A stretch of DNA of 64,000 bases from Mercurialis annua. Its lineage: Eukaryota; Streptophyta; Magnoliopsida; Malpighiales; Euphorbiaceae. The translations under genes and the position numbers were made by a program. The stretch covers positions 52,065,651 through 52,129,650 of the forward strand of contig NC_065571.1 in assembly GCF_937616625.2 (NCBI RefSeq), read 5' to 3'. The notes under the pieces were generated by a model that did not search any database, was not told the origin of the DNA, and was given only the letters and a program-made list of their open reading frames with translations. Position 1 is the stretch's first letter. Each line of letters opens with the position of its first letter. This document shows, piece after piece, positions 11,994 through 22,499 of the stretch.

Positions 11994-12019
11994 GGAAACT
12001 GTTGAAATAAATAGTACAG

Positions 12020-12639
12020 GGATGTACTATCTTTACTTCATGTTCTGTAATCCAGAGCTTAAGGGTACCTTGATTCAGGGGAGGACTGTGTGGAAGAATC
12101 CTAATGGTTATTTACCTGGAAAGATGACTCCCCTGATGTCATTTTATGGTTTCATGTCTTTGGCTTATCTTGTACTAGGAGCGATCTGGTTCCTAAGGTT
12201 TGTTCAATTCTGGAAGGATGTTATTCAACTGCACTACCACATCACAGCAGTTATTGCGCTTGGAATGTGTGAAATGGCTATATGGTATTATGAATATGCT
12301 AATTTTAATTCAACTGGGACAAGGCCGATGGGTGTAACATTGTGGGCAGTCACCTTTAGCACTGTGAAGAAGACTTTATCTCGTCTACTCCTTCTGGTTG
12401 TCTCCATGGGCTTTGGTGTAGTGAAACCAACACTTGGTGGCATACAATCAAAAGTGCTTTTTCTTGGTCTGGCATATTTTATTGCATCAGAGTCACTTGA
12501 GCTTGTTGAACATCTGGGAAATATCAATGATTTGTCGAAGAAAACAGAGTTGTTTTTTGTGCTTCCTGTTGCCTTCCTAGATTCATGCTTTATTGTTTGG
12601 ATTTTCTCATCTCTATCAAAAACTTTAGAGAAGCTTCAG
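12020..12639 (+). pseudogene. Captured exon of a TMEM87 / lung seven-transmembrane receptor gene
   Basis: An open frame of about 206 codons bounded by an AG acceptor (ATAGTACAG before 12020) and a GTAATT donor (after 12639), so the copy was taken from genomic DNA with intron edges attached. The protein has KGTLIQGRTVWKNPNGYLPG, GFMSLAYLVLGAIWFLRF, ITAVIALGMCEMAIWYYEY, NSTGTRPMGVTLWAVTFS, SRLLLLVVSMGFGVVKPTL and FIVWIFSSLSKTLEKLQ. This matches the seven-helix domain of plant PF06814-type proteins (Golgi/GOST family). No stop or frameshift interrupts it, but the N-terminal luminal domain, the first residues and the C-terminus are missing. The open frame runs on to a stop at 12717 in the right inverted repeat. 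Confidence 0.85.
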
Positions 12640-12692
12640 GTAATTATAAACTTGGAACTTTTTTTAGATGTGTGCAAAGTGGAGCTTTTTTT

Positions 12693-13139
12693 AGATCCGA
12701 TCTGTTCCTCAGTGTGATGACCGGAAAATTTCCGGTCATCTTCAAAATGGAGAAGATGACCGGAAAATTTTCCGGCGGTGGTCGGGTGGCGGGTCGGTTG
12801 GTGGGGTGGTGGTTGGGTCGGTTTTTGGGTTGATAGATTGGTTTATATTAAATTGGGTTGGTTTGATTTTTTTTTAAATTAAATTAGGGGTATTTTGGGT
12901 TTTTCAAATTTTTAAGATATATTTCTGACGTGTCAGATGATATGACAGTGTCAGAATTTTTTTTTTAAAATGTCAGTTGACTGAAAAAACGGCGCCAGGG
13001 GTATTTTGGTCATATTTCGTCCAAAAGGGGTTTTGTGAGCGCCGACACAAAGTTTAGGGGGTTTAGTGCCCGTTTTTAAACTTCAGGGGGTTTAGCGCCC
13101 GTACCCCTAAAGTTGAGGTGCCATGGGTGATTATTAGCC
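12693..13139 (-). repeat. Right terminal inverted repeat of the Pack-MULE
   Basis: Inverse partner of 11457-11887. The arm carries TTTCCGGTCATC, GGCGCCAGGGGTATTTTGG, GTGAGCGCCGACACAAAG and GGTGATTATTAGCC. Confidence 0.9.
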
Positions 13140-13166
13140 CGTAAGGGCAGACGATAAGTATTAAAT

Positions 13167-13680
13167 ATGGATCCCTGCCCTTTCATTCGCCTCACTGTAG
13201 GCAATCTGGCGCTCAAACTTCCTTTAGCTACTAATATTACCCGTTCTGTGGTTCATCCGTCTTCTTCTCCTTATTTTTGCAAAATTAAACTCAAAAATTT
13301 CCCTCTCCAGACAGCCGTCGTCCCCTTACATTCCTCCGGAGACCAGCAACTTCCCCCATGGCCACCCCCACCCTCTTGCCGCCACATTCCACCTCAACAA
13401 AGCCGATTTCGAACGCTTTATCTCCAAGTCTATTTTTTCCGGGAAGGTTGTCCTCAAAATCTCTATTTTCACCGGCTGACGGGGGACTAGCTGCGGAGTT
13501 AAATATTACCTTCTTCACCGACCAGATCTACACTCTCCAAACTTACTCCCCATCCCACGTCCACCAATGGCTCAACAAAACCCACCAACTCAACCCCCAA
13601 ACCAACCCACCATCGTCGGCCTAAAGGTCGAGTGGCGACCCAGTTTCAGCCGCAACGTAGAAAACCCTGTCGCCCATTCC
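13167..13680 (+). pseudogene. DUF1005 family protein, 5' fragment with frameshifts
   Basis: Starts MDPCPFIRLTVGNLALKLP and continues SSPYFCKIKLKNFPLQTAVV, the conserved N-terminus of plant DUF1005 proteins (function uncharacterised; usually about 400-460 residues). Near 13345-13355 the coding frame shifts: AATFHLNKADFERF and VVLKISIFTG continue one frame over, then at about 13480 a second shift is needed to read RGTSCGV. Homology fades after about 13500 and the rest of the family's length is absent. The gene is therefore broken and truncated. The Pack-MULE lies 18 bp upstream of this ATG, in the presumed 5' leader. Confidence 0.8.
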
Positions 13681-14438
13681 TATAATTTTCAGAGAAAAAT
13701 GGTGCAGAGAAAAATGGTGAGAGCAGTGAAAGAGAGAAGATAGATGGAATTGTTAAATATTTACAGAGAAAAATGGTGGGAGCAGTGAAAGAGAGAAGAA
13801 AAATGGTGAGAATTCTAAGAAAAAAGAAATACAGTGAGGCTAGGATCAAATCACGTATGAAATGTAATATTTTACCGTTTAATGACATTAAATGTAAAGA
13901 AAAAGTTAGCACAGCTGAAAGAATTGAGCAGCCTTAGCAAAAATGTAAAAAAGGCCCGGTATTAGCCCATTCCTGTAATTTTCTCAAGTTTAAACTCGAA
14001 TCCGAATTTGAATTGGCTTAAATTTTTAAATTCGATTTCGAACTCAAATAATATTGGAACTATTCAATTTAAAATATATATATAAAAGTAAAAAATAATT
14101 ATATTGATGTATTTTATTTTGCTATAAAATATGTAATTTAGCCAATTAAATATATGTCTACATTTAGAGAATAAAAGCTTAATATTATAGAAATTATTTT
14201 ATATGTATAGAATATCCGTTTATGCTCACGAATCTCACGACCCTCTTTAATTGTATTCGAGTTCGGTCTGAGCTCGATTAGTTTGATAACTTTAAAATGT
14301 TATAATTGCTCTAAAGTGTAATTATAAATAAAATATGCAATTATTTTTTATCCATATTATATTATTAACATTAAATTTTAAAAATTAATTTAATTATAAA
14401 AATCCCCAAAATTAATAATTTATATCTATCTATATCTA
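13681..14438. other. AT-rich repeat-like spacer
   Basis: Contains a duplicated AGAGAAAAATGGTGRGAGCAGTGAAAG motif (about 13690-13810) and a degenerate segment with TCGAATTTGAATT and CGAGTTCGG words (about 13985-14275) resembling inverted-repeat MITE ends. No gene seen. Confidence 0.5.
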
Positions 14439-15119
14439 TCTATACTATATATAAAAGCACGGATGGGGGGGGGGGGACAGGCACATTTACCTAATAACCC
14501 TTTCTATATTATTACTAATTGATTATTTAAATTACGGTTTTATAGTAATTTATTAATTAATATATATTCATATAACTATTATTACTAAAGAAGAATTCTA
14601 CTAAAGAAGAATTCGATTAGCATAAGGAATCTATACTTATTTGTTAGCTAAACATCTTTATTAAATGAAAATCCTAATTAATAGATAACTAACCTTTTTT
14701 AGTTAAAAGTCCTTAATCACTGTGAGGCAAAAGAATAAGAATTTTCGTTCATTATTTAGCCAGCAACATGTATAATATTTATCATGACTATACTAACCTT
14801 TTTTATTCCACTCTTTTTACTCTACTCGACTTTTAGGTTAATACTTCTAATATTATTGTAATTATTAATATAGCTAATCAATTAAATTAATAATTCTAAT
14901 TCAATTTATAAGATATTTCTTAATAAAAAAAACTTTAACTTATCTTTAACAAATATAATAGAAAATTTAGATATCAATTAAAAATATTAAACTATCAATA
15001 AATTATTTAAAATATTAAATAAAATAAATTATTTCTAATTAACTACTATTTTAAATATAATTTGATAATTTGACGAGTCAAACTACGAGCCACGTGTGAA
15101 ACACGTAAAGCGACACTAG
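14439..15119 (+). mobile_element. Non-autonomous Helitron, 681 bp
   Basis: Starts TCTATACTATATATAAAAGC and ends CTAG, flanked by A on the left and T on the right as expected for rolling-circle transposons. A 6-bp stem, 3-nt loop hairpin (ACGTGT-GAA-ACACGT, 15092-15106) sits 9 nt before CTAG. There is no RepHel coding capacity. A poly-G run follows the 5' end. A relative with the same ends is at 38321-38873. Confidence 0.88.
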
Positions 15120-15450
15120 TACATACAAAAATGTTAATTTACCTATATATAATTATATAAAATTTTACATTGAATATTATTTATTAAGTTTAGCTAAAAT
15201 TATATTAACTCAAATAGTTTAAATTTAATTATTATGTATTTATATTTTTAATTCAATAAATCATTTATTTTAGTAAAAGTATATAGTTTTAGTTTTTTAG
15301 GGTTAATTCCATATAAATCACCACATTTACACGTTTTTTTTAATCATGTCCTTTAAAAAGTATCATATAAATTCACCACCTTTAATTTTTTTGCTTATCA
15401 CCGCCGTAAAATTCGGTGTATTTTTATTACCCCGACAACCGGAATCGATA
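15120..15450. other. Spacer between Helitron and LTR element
   Basis: AT-rich; includes ATAAATCACCACATTTACACG and AAATTCACCACCTTTAA-type wording reminiscent of the long inverted repeats of MULE-type elements. No gene. The 80-aa open frame here crosses into the LTR and is not credible. Confidence 0.45.
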
Positions 15451-15455
15451 ATAAA

Positions 15456-16058
15456 TGATGGATTCCGGCATCTCGACGGCATTAATCCTGCAAAACAATG
15501 TAGATGGCTAATCGGACGGTTTGTCCGATTAGCTCTCCGATGCTTAAGTCAGTTTAGGCTTAAGAGAAAGTATTTGTATTTATTATAAGTTGTGTGTTTA
15601 GGCATACCTCAAACTCCTTTTATAGTAGTTGAATGTATACCTTGTAGATATGTAATAGGAGAGTGATTCCTATTTAGTAGGGTTTGACCCTGATTAGGAG
15701 TGTCCTTCCTTATTCAGACAGGAGTCCTATTTAGGAAGATATTCCTAAATAGTCTCGTCTTCCTAAGTTGGAGGCTATCTTTCTAAGTTGGAATTTGTAT
15801 CCAAATAGGACAGATACTCCGAATATGCGTAGACTTTGGTGATCTTATCCGAATCCCGGGGTCGACGTGCTTTGTCCGAGTCCTCAGGGATTCGGTCTTT
15901 ATGATGTCGAATGATGTATTTCAGTTAAGGCGGATCCGGTAGATTCAGCCGTTGGTTTATCTTGATTCGCCCATTTGGGCGGGAGTCTGGTGTCGTCTGA
16001 GAATAGATCTCCTGCGACTCGGCTCCATTATAAGTAAAATAGGATTCGATATCCATCA
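15456..16058 (-). repeat. 3' LTR
   Basis: 603 bp, TGATGGATTCCGG to GATATCCATCA on the plus strand. Compared by eye with the other LTR it differs at five positions, all transitions. Confidence 0.92.
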
Positions 16059-16072
16059 TTAGCCCCCCCGCA
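16059..16072 (-). promoter_or_regulatory. Polypurine tract of the LTR element
   Basis: On the minus strand GCGGGGGGGCTAA lies directly before the 3' LTR, the position where plus-strand DNA synthesis is primed. Confidence 0.7.
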
Positions 16073-17580
16073 AGTGAGCTGAAGTCATGGTATTTTATGC
16101 CTTGGAGTATTTCAGCTCTATTTGAGGCGAGTCGTTTTGAATTCCGGCGTTCCTTTTTGCTTCTTGAGCAAAATTCTAGTTTTTCTCCTTTTTCGCCATG
16201 TGTCGTTCATCTATTTGTTATTTTTTGAAGTGCATTCGTTCTATCTTCCTTTATCTTTAAACTGTTGTATTTGTTTCATTTTTCATCTTTTACTCTTGGT
16301 TGTTCGAAAGTAGCTTTGCCTTTATTCTCATCTTCAATCTTTAATTCTCGTGTTTGATTTCTTCTTTTGGCGAGACTCTCGGTGAATCTCGTTGATTTAT
16401 TTTGATGGCTTATCTCCAGGTATTCCTTTGTTCATGTTTTGATTGTTTTGTGTTCTTGAAATTTCTTCAATTGTCTTCTAATTTTCAATCAATTTTGTGA
16501 TTCGATCCATCGGCCTTTTGAATTTTATTTGTTTATTCTTTTCCTCTTTGTTGAGATCCTTCTCGGCGATTCCTTCTGGCGAAACTCATTCTCTTGACGA
16601 GACTTATTGTCTTCTTTTATATGTTTTTATAGGCAAAATTCATGTGGCGACTCCTCATCATTTGGTGAAGCTTTTGTACTATATGAATCTTCATTAGTGG
16701 GCGAAGCCCTTGTACTGGGAGAACCCTTATCTTTGGGTGTTCCCTCATCTTGGGAGAACCTTCTTTTGTGCGCGAAACCTTTATTCTTTTTATTTCAGGG
16801 TTTTGGACTTTTTTTTTTGTTTAGTACTCGGTCGATTCTTCTTTACTGCCGCATTACTCCTTATTTTCCATTTGCTATGTTTGATCTTCGTTGGTTGTAA
16901 TTTTAAGTTTCTTGTTTATTCCTCCTTATTCTTGATCTTCATTCTTTCTTTTTTGGTTTTCATATTTCAACATTCCTGTGTTTTTTGTGCTTGTCTTTAT
17001 CTTCATTAATCGAAGTCTTTTATTCTAGCTGATGTTTACTCTTTTAACGAGTAATTGTTTCTTCGAGGTGACTCTTCTTGTTTGCAATTCTTTTTCATTT
17101 TGAGAGTTTTGTTTTCTTCTTTGAACATATATGAGTCCTTCAAGCTCCTCCACAAATACGCTGATCTCATAGGGTATTTATGCCCGTTTTTGAGATCAGG
17201 TCATTCAATTTATTTCGTCGATTTTCCTTGATTTTAATTCTTTTCGGGCGGACTGTCTTTCTTTTTTAGATTTGTTCTTCTGATTTGGGCGAGTTGCTTG
17301 TGATTCGTTGATTTGGGCGAGTCGCCTTATTTGGGCTCTTGGCTTTATTTTTACCCGAATCATTTTAGACCTGGTCTTCTGTTTTGAGTTCTTTCGCATT
17401 CCTTTTGATTGGCGTTTTGCCTTTCTTTCGCATTTCTCTTATTTTTCGGCGCTTCTCTTGCTTTCGCATTTCTCTATTTCTTGGCAGTTCGTCTTTCGCT
17501 TTATTTTGCTTTATTTAGTTGATTCGCCTTTCGCTTTATTTTACTTCGAGTTGATTTTGATCTTTGATATTTCGCCTTTA

Positions 17581-17945
17581 GAGTTAATCTAAATTCTGTT
17601 TTTGGCATTTTGCTTTTATTTTTAGAGTAAATCTATACTCTAATTTTTGGGCGTTTCGCCTTTATTTTAGAGTAAATCTATACTCTGGTTTTATGGGCGT
17701 TTCGTCTTTATTTTAGAGTAAATCTATACTCTGGTTTTTTGGCGTTTCGCCTTTATTCATTTCGATTCCTTTCTGCTTTGCTGCGTTGTATGAATTAAAG
17801 ATAGTTCGCACCATTGGGTATGACAAACGTCTATACTTGACAATGGGCGATTGGCACCGTCGGGTATGACAAAAAGTATATACTTGACGACGGGCGATAG
17901 GCACCATCGGGTATGACAAAAAGTCTATACTTGATGATGGGCCTT
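17581..17945. repeat. Two short tandem arrays inside the LTR element
   Basis: First array (about 17590-17755): three units of ~54 bp with TTTATTTTAGAGTAAATC, TATACTCTGG and GGCGTTTCG. Second array (about 17813-17945): three units of ~53 bp with GGGTATGACAAA, TATACTTGA and GATGGGC/GACGGGCGAT. Such arrays fill the space where coding sequence would normally be. Confidence 0.75.
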
Positions 17946-20065
17946 TTGACTTCTACCTTATTCATCCTTCTTTTCCTCTTGGGGTTTTTATTCAGGAATC
18001 GGTCGGATCTATATGATTCGGCCAGATATATTTCTTCTTTCCCTCTTGGGGTTTTCTTCAAGGTTCAAACGAATTTATCTTCTTTGTCCCTTTTAGGGTT
18101 TTTCTTTGGATGATTCATCTTTATCAAGCTTTATTTTCTTTTCTGTTGTTTTCTTGATTTATTCTTTTGACCGAGCCTTATTAAGGTGAGTCTATTCTTG
18201 GTTAAGCCTTCGCTGATTCTTTTTTGGCGAAGCCTGTTTGGTTATTCATTCGTTTTGCCCAAGGTCTTTTCCTTCATTTTTACATCGCTTCGTTCTCCAT
18301 TATCTCAAGTGGTGTTCTCTTTATTGATTTCTTTCTCCATCTTCATTATTGTTCTGGATAAAATTCATTTGATTTTGTGTTTCTTCTCTTCTTTCAATCT
18401 TTATATTTTTTTTCCTTTTCTTTTCTTGCCACCGATTTTTGTTATGCTTTCTATATTCTTTTATTCCTTGTTCTGTTGGCACCATCTCTCGCTTTATTTC
18501 CTTTTTCTGAATTTTTTCTTGTTTTTGTAATTATTAGATCTGAGTTATTTGCTTCCGCTAATTGTTTGTCTTTTTTTTTTATCGTATTCTTCGTGGAATT
18601 TGTATCTCTTCCTTCAAGCTCCCCCATAAATACACCGGATCTCAAAGGGTATTTATGCCCGTTTCTTAGATCATGTCTTCGTTTTTCGCCTTTTGGGTTG
18701 TTTTCATTCTTTCTTTTATTGCGTTGATAGGGGTGAGCACTTCAGTTTCACGTCGTTCAGGTCGAATTCTTCGGTTTTGATTTTCTTTAGCACCTTGATT
18801 ATATTTTCTTCTTATCTTCTTCCGCTACATATGTGGTTTTACTCCGATGTGCAAATTCACAAAATTCGTCTTTTTCTTTCTAATTTTTCTTTTTGGATTG
18901 GCTTTGTGGGGCTCTTTTTACTTTAACTCTAATTTTCTGTCTTTTGTTTTTGTTGGAGCATTTTCCCTTCGTTGTTCTCTTCTTGAATTTGGTCCACTTA
19001 TGACTTCGTTTTGGTTTTCACCTTTTCGGGTGGTATCTTTTTGTTTTCTTTATTCCTTCCATCTTTCTTGTTTCTCGTTGTCTCTAGGGGCGTTACCTTC
19101 TTCGTTATTTTCGGGTAGTATTCACTTTATTTTGTTGATTTATTCTTCTCTTTTAGCTTCTTGAGACATCTTGTCCTTTGCTCTTTAGATCGTTTCTTCA
19201 AGTTTATTTTTGCCTTTAGGGCGATTGTTTCCTTCAGCTTTTAGGACATTTTGACCTTCGATCTTGGACCGTTTTTGCTCCTGATCAAAACTTTCTCTTC
19301 ATCTGTATGTTTGTTTCGCCTTCGGTTTTTCTCTCAGGCTTCGCCTCTTGGGCACTTTGCTATTTGCCTCTCGGACGTTGTTCGTCTGGTTTTCGTGAAT
19401 TCTTTCTTTTATTCTTTTTGGCGGAGGTTTCTTGACTTTGCAATTTTTGCTATTTTTTCTCCTCTTTCGCTCCAAATCGGGACTCCCTCTTCATCAATAT
19501 GTTTGTTTCGCCTTCAGTTTGTCTTTCGAACCATCTCTCTTTGCCTCTTGGGCCGCTTCACTTTTCGCCTCTCGATCCATTTCGTTTTTTATTTTTTATT
19601 TTTGGGCGTTGTTTGCCTAGTCTTCTGTTATTTAGGGCATCTCATCTCTTCTTTCAGTATATTTTCGAGCATTTTTTCTTTTATTTTCTTCATCTTCTAT
19701 GTCTGTATTTTATAAATTTGACTGGTCCAATAATGGACTTCACGATATAATATAAATTTATCATATAGAGTCGTGTTCAAGATAGCAAGCGATCTTGATA
19801 AATTATGTAGGATATGGTCCATTATAAATTTTTATTACACGGTTTTCTCATTTATGAAAATATTATATATTCAAGTAGTAAATTTATTACTTGATAAAGG
19901 AAACTAATAATTTCCATGTGCTACATTTAATTATTTCCTTCTTAACTAATTAGTCTTTTATAGTCATGCAATATATTCTTTTTTATGTGATTTTATAATT
20001 AGCAAAAATCTCATATATATATAGATATTTGTACTCATTTGTTTAACTAAAATATTGTCAAGTTA

Positions 20066-20069
<4 letters not shown>

Positions 20070-20110
<41 letters not shown>
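20070..20110. repeat. (AT)n microsatellite in the LTR element
   Basis: About 40 bp of uninterrupted AT, in the 5' part of the element's interior (minus orientation). Confidence 0.9.
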
Positions 20111-20112
<2 letters not shown>

Positions 20113-20873
20113 TTCCTAAAAAGAAAAGGTCTCATATAATTATATGTATGTGCTTAGTTAAAGCATTGTAAATTTATTCTATAAATATTTCCTAATAAGT
20201 AAAGATCTCATATATTACACTAAGACAAAATATATATTTTGATAGATCTTATATTGTAATTTCGATTAATGCAAAAGTAATTGCAAATTATAATGTATCA
20301 ATTTAGAAGAAATCATGCGAGATGGGCAATATGCTGAAATCATGACACGAGCAATGTAATAAAATATTTAATGAATTTGAGAACTTATCGTGATTTAGCT
20401 CCCGTTGATAATAAGATAATATCTCCGATTTTCCAATTTCTGACGTGATCCTGTTTTTCCTTTAAATTTGGCTAATAGTAATATGACCTGCTTCTTTCAC
20501 CATTAATCGCCTACTTCGCTCCTTTTAGAATTATGTCACGTGCTTACTCCTTCATCAGCTGCTTCCTTCTTTTCTTGGCTCATCAATTTCTTTTTCTTTG
20601 ACCTTTTTTATTCTTTAACTTACCAAAATAGTGTGGCCTTATTTTTTATGACGGCCATATAGTGACCTTCTTCTACCTATAATATTTAGTCGTTCTTTCC
20701 TTTTTTTCTTCTTGGCCAATCAATCAAAATCGATCAACAATAATTCTTAATCTCTCCGCCTCTTTCGATCAGTTAGATTATTATTTTGAATTAATTCCGT
20801 CGGATGCCATCTTTCAATGAAAATTTATTTGAGTTCAGAAAAGCTCCTTTAAGTTCGAAGTTTTCAAGCTTTT

Positions 20874-20889
20874 CCCACAGACGGCGCCA
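20874..20889 (-). promoter_or_regulatory. Primer-binding site of the LTR element
   Basis: On the minus strand TGGCGCCGTCTGTGG follows the 5' LTR after a 2-nt spacer. The TGGCGCC core would pair with a tRNA 3' end ...GGCGCCA (tRNA-Asp type is the usual assignment; inferred). Confidence 0.75.
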
Positions 20890-20891
20890 AT

Positions 20892-21494
20892 TGATGGATT
20901 CCGGCATCTCGACGGCATTAATCCTGCAAAACAGTGTAGATGGCTAATCGGACGGTTTGTCCGATTAGCTCTCCGATGCTTAAGTCAGTTTAGGCTTAAG
21001 AGAAAGTATTTGTATTTATTATAAGTTGTGTGTTTAGGCATATCTCAAACTCCTTTTATAGTAGTTGAATGTATACCTTGTAGATATGTAATAGGAGAGT
21101 GATTCCTATTTAGTAGGGTTTGACCCTGATTAGGAGTGTCCTTCCTTATTCAGACAGGAGTCCTATTTAGGAAGATATTTCTAAATAGTCTCGTCTTCCT
21201 AAGTTGGAGGCTATCTTTCTAAGTTGGAATTTGTATCCAAATAGGACAGATACTCCGAATATGCGTAGACCTTGGTGATCTTATCCGAATCCCGGGGTCG
21301 ACGTGCTTTGTCCGAGTCCTCAGGGATTCGGTCTTTATGATGTCGAATGATGTATTTCAGTTAAGGCGGATCCGGTAGATTCAGCCGTTGGTTTATCTTG
21401 ATTCGCCCATTTGGGCGGGAGTCTGGTGTCGTCTGAGAATAGATCTCCTGCGACTCGGCTCCATTATAAGTAAAATAAGATTCGATATCCATCA
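20892..21494 (-). repeat. 5' LTR
   Basis: 603 bp, same length as its partner. It contains TATAAAAG at 21060-21053 on the minus strand, suitable as a core promoter. Confidence 0.92.
21053..21060 (-). promoter_or_regulatory. TATA box in the 5' LTR
   Basis: TATAAAAG on the minus strand, in the mid-LTR; likely U3 core promoter. The same site exists in the other LTR. Confidence 0.5.
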
Positions 21495-21624
21495 ATAAAA
21501 GAGAATTTTAATTAGAACATTAGCCAGATTAGGACATTTGTTTGAAAGGAGAAAAACATTCGATTTTTAATAATTTATATACAATCAAGGTTGTGCCATT
21601 TTGAGTGTGTTTAAGCAAAATTAT

Positions 21625-22031
21625 GGGTGTAACTAAGTCGAGTCCAGTTCTACCAAACTCGAGATTGACTCAACTCTAAAATGTAAAGCTCAAATCTCGA
21701 TTCGAACTCGATCAAGTTTCTTTTAGGAGCTCGAGCTCAACTCGTTAGAATATTCAAAATTCAATCTCGACACGATTATTTGTATAAATATTTAAAAATT
21801 AAATTTTAATAGAAAATAAAAGTATTATTATAAATATATATAATTATGAAGGATAAAAAAGTAATTAATTAAAACTCGATTAGACTTACGAGCTTATAAA
21901 GCCGAATGTTTCTAAGTTCAAGCTCGACTCAGTAATTAACTTGAATAGCTTGAACTCAATCACAATTTCGGCTCCTTTCAAGTTAATCCCCAATATCTTG
22001 TGATTGACTCGACTCAGTTACACTTACACCC
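21625..22031. mobile_element. Inverted-repeat MITE, ~407 bp
   Basis: Left end GGGTGTAACTAAGTCGAGTC; right end is the inverse of GGGTGTAAGTGTAACTGAGTCGAGTC. The interior has further CTCGAGCTC and CTCGATT words arranged as an imperfect fold-back. No coding capacity; target duplication unclear. Confidence 0.6.
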
Positions 22032-22411
22032 TTCAGCAAAATGGTTGTTCCCCCGATTATTATCAATTAACTAAGCATGTTTAGTCTTGTACCAATGAAA
22101 TGAATTTAAGAAAGGTTTAATTCCTTAAAAAAAAAAACCACCTTTTACTTTTTTTTTCATTTATACTCTCACCTTATAAAAACACCATTTGTACCCAATT
22201 TTGGATTTTTATGTTTCATCACTACCCAAAAGCATTAAATTATACTCTTTTCATTTGAAAAGAATTTAAAACATACTTTTTTCTATTTTTAAAAATAAAA
22301 ACAAATCCTTAAACTTAAAAAATAATCAAATACATCCAAATAATTAATTAATTTTCTTAATTTTATAATATAATAAAAATATTAAAAAAAATCCGAAACC
22401 AATGAGGAGCC

Positions 22412-22454
22412 GCCGCCGCTCCTTCTCATCGGAGGACGGAGAAGGAGCGGCGGC
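22412..22454. repeat. GC-rich hairpin
   Basis: A perfect 16-bp stem (GCCGCCGCTCCTTCTC and its inverse) with an 11-nt loop, in otherwise AT-rich DNA, with a further GGAGCGGCTCGCTCCTTCTCC copy just downstream. It lies next to the breakpoint of the myosin pseudogene. It may be the inner edge of another MULE-type repeat (MULE-like AACCACCTTTTA wording occurs at about 22137). Confidence 0.7.
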
Positions 22455-22499
22455 TGCTGGAGCGGCTCGCTCCTTCTCCAATTTAAAACCAAACCCATA

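Larger units (their letters stand above)
11457..13139. mobile_element. Pack-MULE (Mutator-like element with captured gene fragment)
   Basis: A complete 1683-bp element. It begins GGCTAATAATCACCC and ends with the exact inverse. Both sides carry the identical 9-bp target duplication CGTAAGGGC (11448-11456 and 13140-13148), diagnostic of the Mutator superfamily. The terminal inverted repeats are very long (about 431 and 447 bp). No MURA transposase is present; the interior instead carries a host gene exon, making this a Pack-MULE. The well-preserved target duplication points to fairly recent insertion. Confidence 0.92.
15456..21494 (-). mobile_element. Young non-autonomous LTR retrotransposon (LARD-like)
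   Basis: A 6039-bp element with two 603-bp LTRs, each TG...CA, and a 5-bp target duplication ATAAA (15451-15455 and 21495-21499). Orientation is minus: reading that way, the 5' LTR (21494-20892) is followed directly by AT then TGGCGCCGTCTGTGG, a primer-binding-site type common in Ty3/gypsy elements, and the 3' LTR is preceded by a GCGGGGGGG polypurine tract. The 4.8-kb interior shows no gag, protease, RT or integrase motif on either strand; it is T-rich on the plus strand and repeat-laden. A short start, MASDGINSK then stops, near 20807 could be a gag remnant. It needs enzymes from a partner element. Confidence 0.9.

Noticed and set aside
12288..12527. 79-aa open frame antisense to the captured receptor exon
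   Set aside because: Shadow of the strongly coding plus strand.
15061..15125. The ACGTGTGAAACACGT palindrome as a G-box regulatory element
   Set aside because: Its position 9 nt before CTAG and its counterpart in the second Helitron identify it as the Helitron 3' hairpin.
15346..19750. Many plus-strand open frames of 60-154 codons rich in Phe, Leu and Ser across the LTR element
   Set aside because: They arise from T-rich sequence on the non-coding strand, overlap each other in several frames and carry no domain motifs.
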